Source of the DNA: Burkholderia diffusa
GTDB taxonomy: Bacteria; Pseudomonadota; Gammaproteobacteria; Burkholderiales; Burkholderiaceae
Direction of reading: 5' to 3'
Assembly: GCF_001718315.1 (NCBI RefSeq)
Contig: NZ_CP013363.1
Coordinates: forward strand, 868,001 to 932,000
DNA length: 64,000 nt
This document shows, piece by piece, positions 46,699 to 56,571 of the stretch. The notes below the pieces were generated by a model. That model was not told the DNA's origin and searched no databases. It saw only the letters and a list, made by a program, of their open reading frames with translations. Positions within the stretch are counted from its first letter, which is position 1; each line of letters begins with the position of its first letter. Position numbers and translations under genes: made by a program.

Positions 46699-46815
46699 TG
46701 ACGATCTCCAAGTCTCAAGGGGCGGGAGGCTGATCGGCCTCCTCTTTGGCGAAGGGCGAGTCGTGTGCGCGGCCCGCCCGATCCGAGGGTTCGGTGTTTT
46801 CTCGTGTTTGCGCGG

Positions 46816-49236
46816 TCAGTCGCCGAGTGCCACGACGATGCGGCGCCATGCACCGTCCCGCGCATCGTGTTCGATACGCGCACCGCGCACGGCAAGCGTG
46901 CCTTGCAGCGACGCCGGCAGCAGGATCTCGACGCGCTCGGCAGGGCGGTTCATGCGGCCGTCCCAGCGGACCGACACGCCGAGTTCGCCCGACGCCGCGC
47001 GCCCGGTCTCGATGCGCCACAGCCCGTATTCGCCGTCGCGCCACGCTTCCGTTTCGCCGTCGTCCTCAACGCACTCGCCGTACGCAACGCCGTCCTCGAT
47101 GCGCGGCGCGACGAGGAAGCCGCGCATGTCCGCACGTGCGCCGAACCGCTGTTCGGCCACGTTCAGCGGCAGCACGCGGCCCTCGCGCAACAGCATCACC
47201 GGCGTGTCGAGCGGCGCGGGCAGCGTCACGTTCGCGCCGCCGTCGAACGACCGCGCGCTCGTGCAGCACAGCCAGCGCGCGCCGGACGGCAAGTAGACCG
47301 CGCGCTCCGTGCGGCCGGGCTCGACGACCGGCGCGACCAGCAGCGCGTCGCCGAGCATCATGTCGTCGCATTCGTCGTAGCAGCGCGGGTCGCCGGGGAA
47401 GTCGCCGAAGGTCGGCCGCAGCACGGGCTCGTAGCGCGTGGTCGACAGCCACAGCAGGTGATAGAGGTAAGGCAGCAGCCGGTAACGCTGCTTGATCAGC
47501 GACGCGATTCGCGCGGTGATCTCCGGATACATCCACGGTTCGTTGACGGTGCCGTCGTCATTCCACGAATGGATGCTGAAGCGCGGCATGAAGATGCCGA
47601 ACTGCACCCAGCGCAGCAGCAGTTCGGGCGACGGCGCGGGGCCGGAGAAGCCGCCGATGTCGTGACCGATGTTCGACACGCCCGACAACGCGAGCCCGAG
47701 GCCCATCCTGAGGTTGTAGCGCAGCGTTTCCCACGACGTGTAGTTGTCGCCGGACCAGGTCTGCACGTAACGCTGCATGCCGGCGCCGCCGGAGCGCGAC
47801 ACGAGGAATGGCCGCCGTGCAGGCGCATGCGCGCGCTGCGCGTCGCGCGACGCGCGCATCATCAACATCGTCTGCAGCACCTTCGCGTCGCGTGCGGGAA
47901 ACGGCTGGCCGAAGCCGTGCGCGATCGCGTCGGGCGACCAGATTTCGTATTCGTTGTTGTCGTTCCACGTCGACTCGATTCCATAGTCGAGCAGCGCCGA
48001 CGTGACCTGCTCGCGCCACCAGCGGTACGTGTCCGGTTGAGTGAAGTCGAGATACGCGCCGACCTCGTCCCAGAACTGCACCCATGCCGGTTCGCCGGAC
48101 GCCGAACGGATCAGCAGCCCGCGCCGCGCGGCGTCGTCGAACGCCGGGTGGTCGCGCAGCAGGCATGGCTTGATGTTCGCGCACAGGCGGATGCCGTGGT
48201 CGCGGTAGTGCTTCACGAAACCCTTCGCATCGGGAAACTTCTCGCGGTTCCAGTTGAACACGTAGCGCTTCGCGCCGATCGACGTATAGCCCGACGACAG
48301 GTGAAACGAATCGCACAGAATGTCGTGCGATTCGCACTGCTCGACGAACTGGTTCATCTGCCGCTGCGCGTCCGGCGCGTCGGTGTAGCTCATCGTCGAG
48401 CCCGAATAGCCGAGTCCCCATTTCGGCGTGCGGGCCGGGCGCCCGGTAAGCCACGTGAAGCGCCGCGCCGCCGCGAGCGGCGTGTCGGGCGACGCGATGA
48501 AGTAGTAGTCGAGGTCGCCGTGCTCGGCGACGAAGTAGCGGTACAGCCCGTGGTAGTTGTCGAGTTCGCGGCCCATGTCGAACGCGCAATCCGACAGCGT
48601 GTCATAGAACAGCCCGAAGCCCTGGCATGTGTCCGGCGACCACGTGACGTAGAACGGAATGTGTTTGTAGAGCGGGTCCGTGTGCTTCGCGCTGTAACCC
48701 ATCGCGTCGATGTTGCGCATCTCGAAGCGCGCGCCGGTGCGGTCGAGGTCGCCCGCGCGTTCGCCGAGGCCGAACACCTTGTCGCCGCGCTCGCGCGCGA
48801 CGTAGTGATAGGCGCGATCGTCCCACCAACCGAAGTTGTACGCCTGCGTCGCACGGTCGGCGAGCACGACGCGCCACGTGTCGTCGGCGCCGCGCATCGA
48901 CCACGTGCAGTGGCCGCCTTGCCGGTTTACCGTGAGGCGGATCCGCTCGGTTTCGATGCGCACGCCGCCCCCGTCTTCGACAAAGTCGTAGGCCGGCAGC
49001 GCGAAGCCGCTCAGGTCGAGCCGGTCGCGCCCTTCGAGCGGCACGTCGTCGAGGCCCGGCGCGATCGTCCAGGTGCGAAGGTTGCGCGGCGTCGCGTCGG
49101 GCAGCACGCGCACGCGCACGATGTCGTCCTCGAGCACGAAGATCTCGAGGGTCGCGCCCGCGTCGGACGCGAGCAGCACGCGGTTCGCCTGCCGGTCGGC
49201 GACGCGGAACACGGGCGGATGAAGAAGCGAGGTCAT
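46816..49236 (-). CDS. Glycoside hydrolase family 31 alpha-glycosidase
   Basis: An 806-residue GH31 enzyme. The catalytic nucleophile is Asp426 in STWNDNNEYE and the acid/base Asp497 in QTWSGDNYT. TPKWGLGYSGSTMSY at the barrel start, PFLVSRSGGAGMQRY, the beta-sandwich N-terminal domain and the C-terminal beta domains are in the usual order. There is no signal peptide, so it acts in the cytoplasm on an imported alpha-glycoside. The family covers glucosides, xylosides and sulfoquinovosides, and I cannot choose from sequence; the sulfoquinovose pathway genes are absent. It starts 27 bases after the ACS permease and forms a unit with it. Confidence 0.9.
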   Translation of the reverse strand: MTSLLHPPVFRVADRQANRVLLASDAGATLEIFVLEDDIVRVRVLPDATPRNLRTWTIAPGLDDVPLEGRDRLDLSGFALPAYDFVEDGGGVRIETERIRLTVNRQGGHCTWSMRGADDTWRVVLADRATQAYNFGWWDDRAYHYVARERGDKVFGLGERAGDLDRTGARFEMRNIDAMGYSAKHTDPLYKHIPFYVTWSPDTCQGFGLFYDTLSDCAFDMGRELDNYHGLYRYFVAEHGDLDYYFIASPDTPLAAARRFTWLTGRPARTPKWGLGYSGSTMSYTDAPDAQRQMNQFVEQCESHDILCDSFHLSSGYTSIGAKRYVFNWNREKFPDAKGFVKHYRDHGIRLCANIKPCLLRDHPAFDDAARRGLLIRSASGEPAWVQFWDEVGAYLDFTQPDTYRWWREQVTSALLDYGIESTWNDNNEYEIWSPDAIAHGFGQPFPARDAKVLQTMLMMRASRDAQRAHAPARRPFLVSRSGGAGMQRYVQTWSGDNYTSWETLRYNLRMGLGLALSGVSNIGHDIGGFSGPAPSPELLLRWVQFGIFMPRFSIHSWNDDGTVNEPWMYPEITARIASLIKQRYRLLPYLYHLLWLSTTRYEPVLRPTFGDFPGDPRCYDECDDMMLGDALLVAPVVEPGRTERAVYLPSGARWLCCTSARSFDGGANVTLPAPLDTPVMLLREGRVLPLNVAEQRFGARADMRGFLVAPRIEDGVAYGECVEDDGETEAWRDGEYGLWRIETGRAASGELGVSVRWDGRMNRPAERVEILLPASLQGTLAVRGARIEHDARDGAWRRIVVALGD

Positions 49237-49263
49237 GAAGGCGATTCCTGGTGAAAACGGCGG

Positions 49264-50535
49264 TCAGGCGTGTTGCGCGAGCAGGCGTTCCTGCTTCGAC
49301 TGTCCGCGGATCAGCACCGCGAGCAACGTGACGCCGATGATGTCGAACAGGCCGAGGCACGCGAACAGCGGTGCGTAGCCGATCTTGTCGGCGAGCGCGC
49401 CGACCAGCAGCGAGAAGCCGAGCCCGCCGATCCATGCGGCCATCCCCGCGAAGCCGCTGGCGGTGCCGACTTCCTCGGGATCGAACACGTCGGCCGACAG
49501 CGTGTTGACGAGCGCGGAGATCATCTGGTGCGCGAAGCCGCCGACGCAGAACAGGCCGATGGCCGTGTACGGCGACGACACGAGCCCGATCATCGCCGGC
49601 CCCAGCATCAGCACTGCGCCAAGCGCGACGCCGGCGACACGCGACCACACGAGCGGCAGCTTGAACCGTTTCGCGAGGTAGGGCGACAGGTAGCCGCCGG
49701 CAATGCCGCCGAGGTCGGCCGCGAGAAACGGCATCCACGCGAACACGGCGATCTGCGCGAGCGCCATGTGGCGTTCGGTCGCGAGGTACAGCGGGATCCA
49801 GAAACTGAAGGTCTGCCACGCGGGTTCCGCGAAGAAGCGCGGCAGCGCGATCGCCCAGAAGCGGCGCGCGGTAACGACGTCGCGAATCCGGCGCTTCGAC
49901 ACGGCCGGCATCGTGGCCTGGCCGTCGCGGATCAGCGTGCGCTCCTGCGACGTGATGCGCGGATGATCGGCCGGCGACCGGTACTGCGTGTACCACAGCG
50001 CGGCCCACGCGAAGCCGAGCGCGCCGGTGACCATGAATGCGGACTGCCAGCCGAACCGCATCGACAGGAACACGACCAACGGCGGTGCGATCGCGGCGCC
50101 GAGCGATGTTCCCGCATTGAAGTAGCCGACCGCGACGGATTTCTCTCGATCCGGAAACCATTCGGCGACGGCCTTCATCCCTGACGGAATCGCGGCGGCC
50201 TCGAACAGCCCGAGCAAGCCGCGCAGGATGCCGAGCGACAGCCAGCCCGATGCGAAGCCGTGCGCGACGCCGACTACCGACCACAGCATCGCGAACAGCG
50301 CGAATCCGAGCCGCAGGCCGATCAGGTCCACGATGAACCCGCAGACCGGCTGCATGATCGTATAGCCGATCTGGAACGCCCCGACGATGTAAGAGTACTG
50401 CTGCGTCGAGATCGCGAACACGTGCTTCAGCTCCGGTGCGAGCACCGCGAGGGAATTTCGCGCGAGGTAGTTGAGAATCGTGCCGAGACATACCAGCACG
50501 ATGATCCACCAGCGCAACGCCTTGACTGTTTTCAC
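49264..50535 (-). CDS. ACS-family MFS transporter (hexuronate/sugar-acid permease-like)
   Basis: A 12-helix anion:cation symporter relative (ExuT/GarP group), 423 residues from GTG 50535. Features are LGTILNYLARNSLAVLAPEL in helix 1, LFEAAAIPSGMKAVAEWFPDREKSVAVGYF around helices 4-5, and GTASGFAGMAAWIGGLGFS in the second half. The GTG is preceded by AGGAG at six bases. The more upstream ATG at 50553 has no ribosome site and encloses this one, so the shorter start is chosen. It imports the GH31 substrate, perhaps an acidic glycoside. Its upstream region has three DeoR-like operator copies. Confidence 0.85.
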   Translation of the reverse strand: MKTVKALRWWIIVLVCLGTILNYLARNSLAVLAPELKHVFAISTQQYSYIVGAFQIGYTIMQPVCGFIVDLIGLRLGFALFAMLWSVVGVAHGFASGWLSLGILRGLLGLFEAAAIPSGMKAVAEWFPDREKSVAVGYFNAGTSLGAAIAPPLVVFLSMRFGWQSAFMVTGALGFAWAALWYTQYRSPADHPRITSQERTLIRDGQATMPAVSKRRIRDVVTARRFWAIALPRFFAEPAWQTFSFWIPLYLATERHMALAQIAVFAWMPFLAADLGGIAGGYLSPYLAKRFKLPLVWSRVAGVALGAVLMLGPAMIGLVSSPYTAIGLFCVGGFAHQMISALVNTLSADVFDPEEVGTASGFAGMAAWIGGLGFSLLVGALADKIGYAPLFACLGLFDIIGVTLLAVLIRGQSKQERLLAQHA

Positions 50536-50650
50536 TGCTGTCTCCTGATCCATGCAAGTCGCCCGGCCGGGGCGGCTTATGCGGTCATGTTTGTACGATG
50601 TCCGATCTTGACGGGCGGCTGTTTCACCTGATTTCTACCAGAGCGTCTGC

Positions 50651-50770
50651 ATTCGATCGAACATTCAGTCGCCGTCGAAGCTCAATGTTATCTGACGACT
50701 GATCATTTTCGAGCATCCTATGTTCGAATTCGAATCCGGTCAACGCGAATCTGCATTCGAACGAACATCC
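50651..50770. promoter_or_regulatory. Triple DeoR/GlpR-like operator for the permease-GH31-porin unit
   Basis: Three related palindromic elements: CATTCGATCGAACATTC (50651-50667), ATGTTCGAATTCGAAT (50721-50736, opposite orientation) and CATTCGAACGAACATC (50755-50770). They resemble the ATGTTCG...CGAACAT operators of DeoR-family sugar repressors such as GlpR. No DeoR gene lies in this window. Confidence 0.6.
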
Positions 50771-50863
50771 TTGGGGTATTCCCGATAAGTCTGCGGACAG
50801 GGGGCCGATGCGTTGTGCGACGCGACTGCATCAGGCGGGCCCGGCAGGGGGCGTGACAACCCT

Positions 50864-50915
50864 GATGAAAATTTATTTTTTTCCTCTCGGTAGATTGTGT
50901 AAATTGATTTTCATC
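50864..50915. promoter_or_regulatory. Inverted repeat upstream of the RpiR gene
   Basis: GATGAAAAT at 50864-50872 faces ATTTTCATC at 50907-50915, perfect over nine bases and 12 of 14 when extended, around an AT-rich stretch. It ends 20 bases before the RpiR start. Probable RpiR binding site for autoregulation and control of the peptide operon. Confidence 0.55.
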
Positions 50916-50935
50916 TACCTTGCAAAACCATTCGC

Positions 50936-51892
50936 ATGACGCCTCTCGTTCCGCACGATGCCAGTCAGGACGAATCCGCGATCGCGGAGCGCATCGCCTC
51001 GGCCATGCCGCGGATGACACCGATTCATCGCAGGATGGGCGAATTCGTGCTCGCGAATCCGTTTCGCGCCGCGACGATGCGGATCGACGAGCTCGCGCAG
51101 GCCGTGAATGCGTCGATCGCGACCGCGAACCGCTTCGCCAGGGCCCTCGGGTTCGACGGCTATCCGGCGATGCGCGCGGCGCTCGTGCGCGGCTTCGAGG
51201 CGACGCTCGGGCCGGTCGAGCGGCTGCGTTCGGCGCAGGAGCAGGAACAGGAGCACGAGCAGGGCGTGCGCGGCGCCGCATGGATCGACGCAGTCTTCGA
51301 CCAGGCCGTCGCGAACATCGAGAACACGCGTGCGCAGCTGGATGCGGCCGACGTCGAGGCGGCCGTCGAAGCGATTGTCGGTGCGCGGCGCGTGCTGATC
51401 CTCGGCGCCGGTTCGAGCGCGTTCCTGACCGGGCTGATGGAACACGGATTGTCGGTGTGTCACGACAACGTGCAGTCCCTCGCGCTGCTCGGCGGCCCGT
51501 CGCACGCGGCGCGGCGCCTGTACACGGCCGACTCGCGCGATCTCGTGATCGCGCTCGCGTTTCCGCGCTACGTCAAGGACACGATCGAGCTGGCCCGCCG
51601 CGCGGCCGCGCGTGGCGCGCGCGTGCTCGGCATCTCCGACGGGCCCGGTTCGCCGCTTGCACCGATCGCGACGCTGAATCTGTATGTCAAGGCCGAACGG
51701 CGTTTCGCGGCCACGTCGGAAGCGGCCGTGCTGACGATGATCGAGGCGCTGATCGACGCGGTGGCGCTGCGCACGCACCGCTCCGCGAAGTCCGCCGCCG
51801 AAATGACCGAATTCCTGTTGCCGTGGCTGGTCCACCCGCAAGCGGCGCTGCCCGCCGTCAACCCCTCTCCCTCCGGTCCGAAAAAATCATGA
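50936..51892 (+). CDS. MurR/RpiR family regulator of the peptide operon
   Basis: A 318-residue regulator with an N-terminal HTH_6 domain (MTPIHRRMGEFVLANPFRAATMRIDELAQAVNASIATANRFARALGF, about residues 26-75) and a C-terminal SIS domain that normally binds a phosphosugar (VLILGAGSSAFLTGLMEHGL, then DLVIALAFPRYVKDTIELARRA). A Glu/Gln-rich linker (EQEQEHEQ) separates them. It overlaps the isoaspartyl peptidase start by four bases, so it is the first gene of the operon. Many RpiR proteins sense sugar phosphates; here the ligand may be a peptidoglycan-derived amino sugar or a peptide, which is an inference. Confidence 0.88.
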   Translation: MTPLVPHDASQDESAIAERIASAMPRMTPIHRRMGEFVLANPFRAATMRIDELAQAVNASIATANRFARALGFDGYPAMRAALVRGFEATLGPVERLRSAQEQEQEHEQGVRGAAWIDAVFDQAVANIENTRAQLDAADVEAAVEAIVGARRVLILGAGSSAFLTGLMEHGLSVCHDNVQSLALLGGPSHAARRLYTADSRDLVIALAFPRYVKDTIELARRAAARGARVLGISDGPGSPLAPIATLNLYVKAERRFAATSEAAVLTMIEALIDAVALRTHRSAKSAAEMTEFLLPWLVHPQAALPAVNPSPSGPKKS

Positions 51893-52875
51893 CTTCAACC
51901 GCGATCGTCGCGATTCATGGCGGTGCAGGCACGATCCTGCGCGATGCGATGGACACCGACACCGAACGCCAGTACCGCGCCGAACTCACCGCGATCCTGC
52001 GGGCCGCGCAACAGGTGCTCGCCGATGGCGGCAGCGCGCTCGACGCCGTCACCGTTGCGGTGCGGCTGCTCGAGGACTGTCCGCTGTTCAACGCCGGGCG
52101 CGGCGCCGTCTATACGGCCGAAGGCAAGCACGAACTCGACGCGGCGGTGATGGACGGCACGACGCTCGCGGCCGGCGCGATCTGCTGCGCGACCCGCGTG
52201 CGCAATCCAGTGCTCGCCGCACGGCGCGTGATGGAAGCGAGCGAGCACGTGCTGTTGGCCGGCGCGGGCGCCGACGCTTTCGCGGCCGCACAGGGCCTCG
52301 AGCTCGCCGAGCCCGGCTACTTCGACACCGAAGCGCGTCATGCGCAGTGGGTCAAGGCGCGCGCGGCGGCCGGCACGATGCTCGATCACGATGCGGCGAC
52401 CTTCGCGTTCGGCGCCGGGCAGCCGGCCGAGCCGCTCGATCCCGATCGCAAGCACGGCACGGTCGGCGCGGTCGCGTGCGACGTGCACGGCCATATCGCG
52501 GCGGCGACGTCGACCGGCGGCATCACGAACAAGCAGCCCGGTCGCGTCGGCGATTCGCCGATCATCGGCGCTGGCTGCTACGCCGACGATGCGACCTGCG
52601 CGGTATCCGCGACGGGCACCGGCGAGATGTTCATCCGGCTCGCGACCGCGCATGACGTGGCCGCGCAGATGGCCTATCGCGGCGCATCGCTCGCCGATGC
52701 CGCGCACGACGCGGTGATGAACAAGCTGCCGCGCCTGGCCGGGCGCGGCGGGATCGTCGCGGTCGACGCGCACGGCAACGTCGCGATGCCGTTCAACACG
52801 GAAGGGATGTATCGCGGTTACGCACGCGTCGGCCAGACGCCCGTGGTCGGCATCTATCGCGACGATGCGGCCTGA
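51889..52875 (+). CDS. iaaA: Isoaspartyl peptidase / L-asparaginase
   Basis: A 328-residue Ntn-hydrolase of the plant-type asparaginase group. Autocleavage before Thr191 in KHGTVGAVA creates the active beta subunit; TSTGGITNKQPGRVGDSPIIGAG and SATGTGEMFIR complete the substrate pocket. It cleaves beta-aspartyl dipeptides (isoaspartyl bonds). The gene order iaaA-gsiABCD is the same as in E. coli, which supports the assignment. Start overlaps the RpiR gene stop as ATGA. Confidence 0.93.
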   Translation: MTSTAIVAIHGGAGTILRDAMDTDTERQYRAELTAILRAAQQVLADGGSALDAVTVAVRLLEDCPLFNAGRGAVYTAEGKHELDAAVMDGTTLAAGAICCATRVRNPVLAARRVMEASEHVLLAGAGADAFAAAQGLELAEPGYFDTEARHAQWVKARAAAGTMLDHDAATFAFGAGQPAEPLDPDRKHGTVGAVACDVHGHIAAATSTGGITNKQPGRVGDSPIIGAGCYADDATCAVSATGTGEMFIRLATAHDVAAQMAYRGASLADAAHDAVMNKLPRLAGRGGIVAVDAHGNVAMPFNTEGMYRGYARVGQTPVVGIYRDDAA

Positions 52876-52902
52876 TTCCGGATCGTACGAGGAGACCTTC
52901 GC

Positions 52903-54813
52903 ATGACTTCGAGCCGAACCCCGTCCGCGCTGGTGCTGCCGGAACAGCGCGTCGTCGCCGTCGACGATCTCTCGGTCATATTTCGCCGCGAAAACGCGAC
53001 GTTCGATGCGGTGCGCAACATGTCGTTTCACGTCGATCGCGGCGAGACGCTCGCGATCGTCGGCGAGTCCGGTTCCGGCAAGTCGGTCACGTCGCTCGCG
53101 CTGATGCGGCTCGTCGAGCATGGCGGCGGCGAAATCACGAGCGGCCGGATCGTGTTGCGGCGTCGCGGCGGCGCGCTCGTCGACCTCGCGCAGGCCAGCG
53201 CGGTGACGATGCGCGGGATCCGCGGCGCGGACATCGCGATGATCTTCCAGGAGCCGATGACGTCGCTGAACCCGGTGTTTACGGTCGGCGACCAGATCAG
53301 CGAGGCCATCGCGCTGCACCAGTCGAAAAGCACGACCGAAGCCCGCGCGGAAGCGTTGCGGCTGCTCGATCTCGTGCGCATTCCCGAGGCGCGCCGCGTG
53401 TTCGCGCGCTATCCGCACCAGTTGTCCGGCGGGATGCGGCAGCGCGTGATGATAGCGATGGCGCTGTCGTGCCGGCCCGCGCTCCTGATCGCCGACGAAC
53501 CGACGACCGCGCTCGACGTGACGATCCAGGCGCAGATCCTGCAGCTGATCCGCGGCCTGCAGGACGAAATGAACATGGGCGTGATCTTCATCACGCACGA
53601 CATGGGCGTGGTCGCCGAAGTGGCCGATCGCGTGCTCGTGATGTATCGCGGCGAGAAGGTCGAGGAGGGCGAGTCCGAGCGCATTTTCGCGACGCCCGCG
53701 CATCGCTACACGCGTGCGCTGCTCGCGGCCGTGCCGCGGCTCGGCTCGATGCAGGGCACCGACCGCCCCGAAAAATTCCCGCTGCTGAAGGTGGACGGCG
53801 CAAGCGCGGCTGCGGCGAACGATGCGAGCAACGCGGGCGCGGCTCCCGCCGCCGGGCAGCCGCCCGTCGATCCGGCGGCACCGCCGATCCTGCGTGTGCG
53901 CGATCTCGTCACGCGGTTTCCGGTGAAAAGCGGCGTGTTCGGCCGCGTGTCGCAATACGTGCATGCAGTCGAGCGCGTGAGCTTCGAGCTGCGCGCGGGC
54001 GAGACGCTCGCGCTGGTCGGTGAATCCGGCTGCGGCAAGTCGACCACCGGCCGCTCGCTGCTGCGCCTCGTCGAATCGCAGAGCGGTTCGATCGAATTCG
54101 ACGGCCGCGACATCAGTGCGATGAAGGGCCACGACCTGCAGGCGCTGCGCCGCAACATCCAGTTCATCTTCCAGGATCCGTTCGCGTCGCTGAACCCGCG
54201 CCTGACGGTCGGTTTCTCGATCATGGAGCCGTTGCTCGTGCACGGCGTCGCGAGCGGCCGCGAAGCGCAGGCGCGCGTCGACTGGCTGCTCGACAAGGTC
54301 GGCCTGCCGCCGGAGGCCGCGCGCCGCTATCCGCACGAATTCTCGGGCGGCCAGCGCCAGCGGATCGCCATCGCACGCGCGCTCGCGCTGAATCCGAAGG
54401 TCGTGATCGCCGATGAATCGGTGTCCGCGCTCGACGTGTCCGTGCAGGCGCAGATCGTGAACCTGATGCTCGACCTGCAGCGCGAGCTGGGCGTCGCGTA
54501 TCTGTTCATCTCGCACGACATGGCTGTCGTCGAGCGCGTCAGCCATCGGGTCGCGGTGATGTATCTCGGTCAGATCGTCGAGATCGGTCCGCGCCGCGCG
54601 GTGTTCGAGGCGCCTCGGCATCCGTACACGAAGAAGCTGATGAGCGCGGTGCCGGTGGCCGATCCGGCGCGCCGGCATGCGCCGCGCCAGCTCGCGGCGG
54701 ACGAGATTCCGAGCCCGATCCGCGCGGTCGGCGACGAGCCGCTCGTCGCGCCGCTCGTGGCAGTCGGCCCCGATCATTACGTCGCGACGCATCGCGTCGG
54801 CGGCGCGTATTGA
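52903..54813 (+). CDS. gsiA: Glutathione/peptide ABC transporter, fused dual ATPase
   Basis: A 636-residue protein with two ABC ATPase domains in one chain, as in GsiA. First half: Walker A GESGSGKS near residue 52, signature LSGGMRQRV, Walker [13 protein letters not shown]. Second half: GESGCGKS near 374, [21 protein letters not shown], where Ser replaces the usual Pro-Thr. A Pro/Ala-rich linker joins them. It powers the GsiBCD importer encoded next. Twenty-seven bases separate it from iaaA, with GGAG as ribosome site. Confidence 0.93.
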   Translation: MTSSRTPSALVLPEQRVVAVDDLSVIFRRENATFDAVRNMSFHVDRGETLAIVGESGSGKSVTSLALMRLVEHGGGEITSGRIVLRRRGGALVDLAQASAVTMRGIRGADIAMIFQEPMTSLNPVFTVGDQISEAIALHQSKSTTEARAEALRLLDLVRIPEARRVFARYPHQLSGGMRQRVMIAMALSCRPALLIADEPTTALDVTIQAQILQLIRGLQDEMNMGVIFITHDMGVVAEVADRVLVMYRGEKVEEGESERIFATPAHRYTRALLAAVPRLGSMQGTDRPEKFPLLKVDGASAAAANDASNAGAAPAAGQPPVDPAAPPILRVRDLVTRFPVKSGVFGRVSQYVHAVERVSFELRAGETLALVGESGCGKSTTGRSLLRLVESQSGSIEFDGRDISAMKGHDLQALRRNIQFIFQDPFASLNPRLTVGFSIMEPLLVHGVASGREAQARVDWLLDKVGLPPEAARRYPHEFSGGQRQRIAIARALALNPKVVIADESVSALDVSVQAQIVNLMLDLQRELGVAYLFISHDMAVVERVSHRVAVMYLGQIVEIGPRRAVFEAPRHPYTKKLMSAVPVADPARRHAPRQLAADEIPSPIRAVGDEPLVAPLVAVGPDHYVATHRVGGAY

Positions 54814-54941
54814 TGCACGGCGAGTTGCAGATGGACCGCAGCTGCGCACGTGCCAGGCAACGGCGTCATTTTCCCGAGCGGATGCAGTCACGCCGCGATT
54901 TTCACCACGCGTTACCGAATCATCCACAGGAGCCAGACAAA

Positions 54942-56504
54942 ATGAACAAGCCGCATTCGTTCCCGATGTTCCGTCCGCGAGCGTTGTTCGCCGCGGGGGC
55001 AGGCGCGCTCGCGCTGACGGTCGCCGTGCCCGCGTTCGCGCAACAGAACGTCGTGGTCGCCGTGTACTCGACGTTCACGACGATGGACCCGTACGACGCG
55101 AACGATACGGTGTCGCAAGCTGTCGTCAAGTCGTTCTACGAAGGGCTGTTCGGTTTCGACAAGGACATGAAGCTCATCAACGTGCTGGCGACGAGCTACC
55201 AGGCGTCGCCCGATGCGAAGGTCTACACGGTCAAGCTGCGCCCGGGCGTGAAGTTCCATGACGGCACCGAATTCAACGCCGACGCGGTGAAGGCGAACTT
55301 CGACCGCGTGACCGATCCGGCGAACAAGCTGAAGCGTTACGGGCTGTTCCGCGTGATCGAGAAGACCGAGGTGGTCGATCCGATGACGGTGCGCTTCACG
55401 CTGCGCGAGCCGTTCTCCGCGTTCATCAACACGCTTGCGCACCCGTCGGCGGTGATGATCTCGCCGGCCGCGCTGAAGAAGTGGGGACGCGACGTGTCGC
55501 TGCATCCGGTCGGCACGGGCCCGTTCGAGTTCGTCGAATGGAAGCAGACCGACGACATGAAGGTGAAGAAGTTTGCCGGCTACTGGAAGAAGGGCTATCC
55601 GAAGGTCGATTCGATCGACTGGAAGCCGGTGGTCGACAACAATACGCGCGCCGCACTGCTCAAGACCGGCGAGGCGGATTTCGCGTTCACGATCCCGTTC
55701 GAGCAGGCGGCCGACCTGAAGAGCAATCCGAAGGTCGAGCTGATCGAGCGGCCGTCGATCATCCAGCGCTACATCTCGCTGAACACGCAGAAGAAGCCGT
55801 TCGACAATCCGAAGGTGCGTGAAGCGCTGAACTACGCGGTCAACAAGGAAGCGCTCGCGAAGGTCGTGTTCGCCGGCTACGCAACGCCGCAAACGGGTGT
55901 CGCGCCGGTGGGCGTCGAATACGCGACCAAGCTCGGACCCTGGCCGTACGATCCGGCGAAGGCGCGCGCACTGCTGAAGGAAGCCGGATATCCGAACGGC
56001 TTCGAGTCGACGCTCTGGTCAGCGTACAACCATTCGACGGCGCAGAAGCTGATCCAGTTCGTCCAGCAGCAGCTCGCGCAGGTCGGCGTGAAGGTGCAGG
56101 TGCAGGCACTCGAGGCCGGCGAGCGGGTCGCGAAGGTCGAGAGCGCGCAGGACCCGGCGACGGCACCGGTGCGGATGTACTACAGCGGCTGGTCGGCCTC
56201 GACGGGCGAGGCGAACTGGGCGCTGTCGCCGCTGCTCGCGTCCACGTCGGCGCCGCCGAAGCTCTACAACACCGCGTACTACAAGAACGGTGCCGTCGAC
56301 GACGATCTCGCGAAGGCGCTCGAGACGACCGACCAGGCGAAGAAGGCCGCCCTGTATGCCGACGCGCAGAAGCAGGTGTGGGCCGACGCGCCATGGATCT
56401 TCCTGGTGCAGGAGAAGATCGTCTATGCGCGCAGCAAGCGGCTGCACGGCATGTACGTGATGCCGGACGGTTCGTTCAACTTCGACGAAATCTCGGTGAA
56501 ATGA
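54942..56504 (+). CDS. gsiB: Glutathione/peptide ABC transporter, periplasmic binding protein
   Basis: A 520-residue solute-binding protein (SBP_bac_5). The signal peptide ends at [12 protein letters not shown]. The sequence [20 protein letters not shown] and [18 protein letters not shown] follow E. coli GsiB closely, as does [15 protein letters not shown]. It captures glutathione or related gamma- or iso-linked peptides for GsiCD. AGGAG stands ten bases before ATG 54942. The 128-base gap after gsiA contains no gene. Confidence 0.93.
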   Translation: MNKPHSFPMFRPRALFAAGAGALALTVAVPAFAQQNVVVAVYSTFTTMDPYDANDTVSQAVVKSFYEGLFGFDKDMKLINVLATSYQASPDAKVYTVKLRPGVKFHDGTEFNADAVKANFDRVTDPANKLKRYGLFRVIEKTEVVDPMTVRFTLREPFSAFINTLAHPSAVMISPAALKKWGRDVSLHPVGTGPFEFVEWKQTDDMKVKKFAGYWKKGYPKVDSIDWKPVVDNNTRAALLKTGEADFAFTIPFEQAADLKSNPKVELIERPSIIQRYISLNTQKKPFDNPKVREALNYAVNKEALAKVVFAGYATPQTGVAPVGVEYATKLGPWPYDPAKARALLKEAGYPNGFESTLWSAYNHSTAQKLIQFVQQQLAQVGVKVQVQALEAGERVAKVESAQDPATAPVRMYYSGWSASTGEANWALSPLLASTSAPPKLYNTAYYKNGAVDDDLAKALETTDQAKKAALYADAQKQVWADAPWIFLVQEKIVYARSKRLHGMYVMPDGSFNFDEISVK

Positions 56505-56571
56505 CGGCGATTCGCTCGCTGTGCGGCGCCGGCGACGCAAGCTGCCGGCGCGCTGATTCGATCGGTGTCCC

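Larger units (their letters stand above)
50536..50935. other. Divergent control region, ACS permease / RpiR genes
   Basis: About 400 bases with no gene. The half toward the permease has three copies of an ATTCGA...GAACAT operator-like element (50651-50770). The half toward the RpiR gene has an AT-rich inverted repeat (50864-50915). Two different regulators therefore appear to act here. Confidence 0.6.

Noticed and set aside
46816-49236. Assigning the GH31 enzyme as a sulfoquinovosidase
   Set aside because: None of the sulfoquinovose pathway genes is nearby, and sequence alone does not settle the substrate.
46765-49254. Open frame of over 800 codons on the plus strand opposite the GH31 gene
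   Set aside because: It is a by-product of high GC codon use. Its composition is Arg/Ala/Gly-rich with no domain, while the minus strand encodes a full GH31 enzyme with catalytic residues.
51895-54927. Minus-strand open frame of about 1000 codons opposite iaaA and gsiA
   Set aside because: It crosses two well-conserved genes, has repetitive Arg/His/Asp-rich sequence and no ribosome site or motif.
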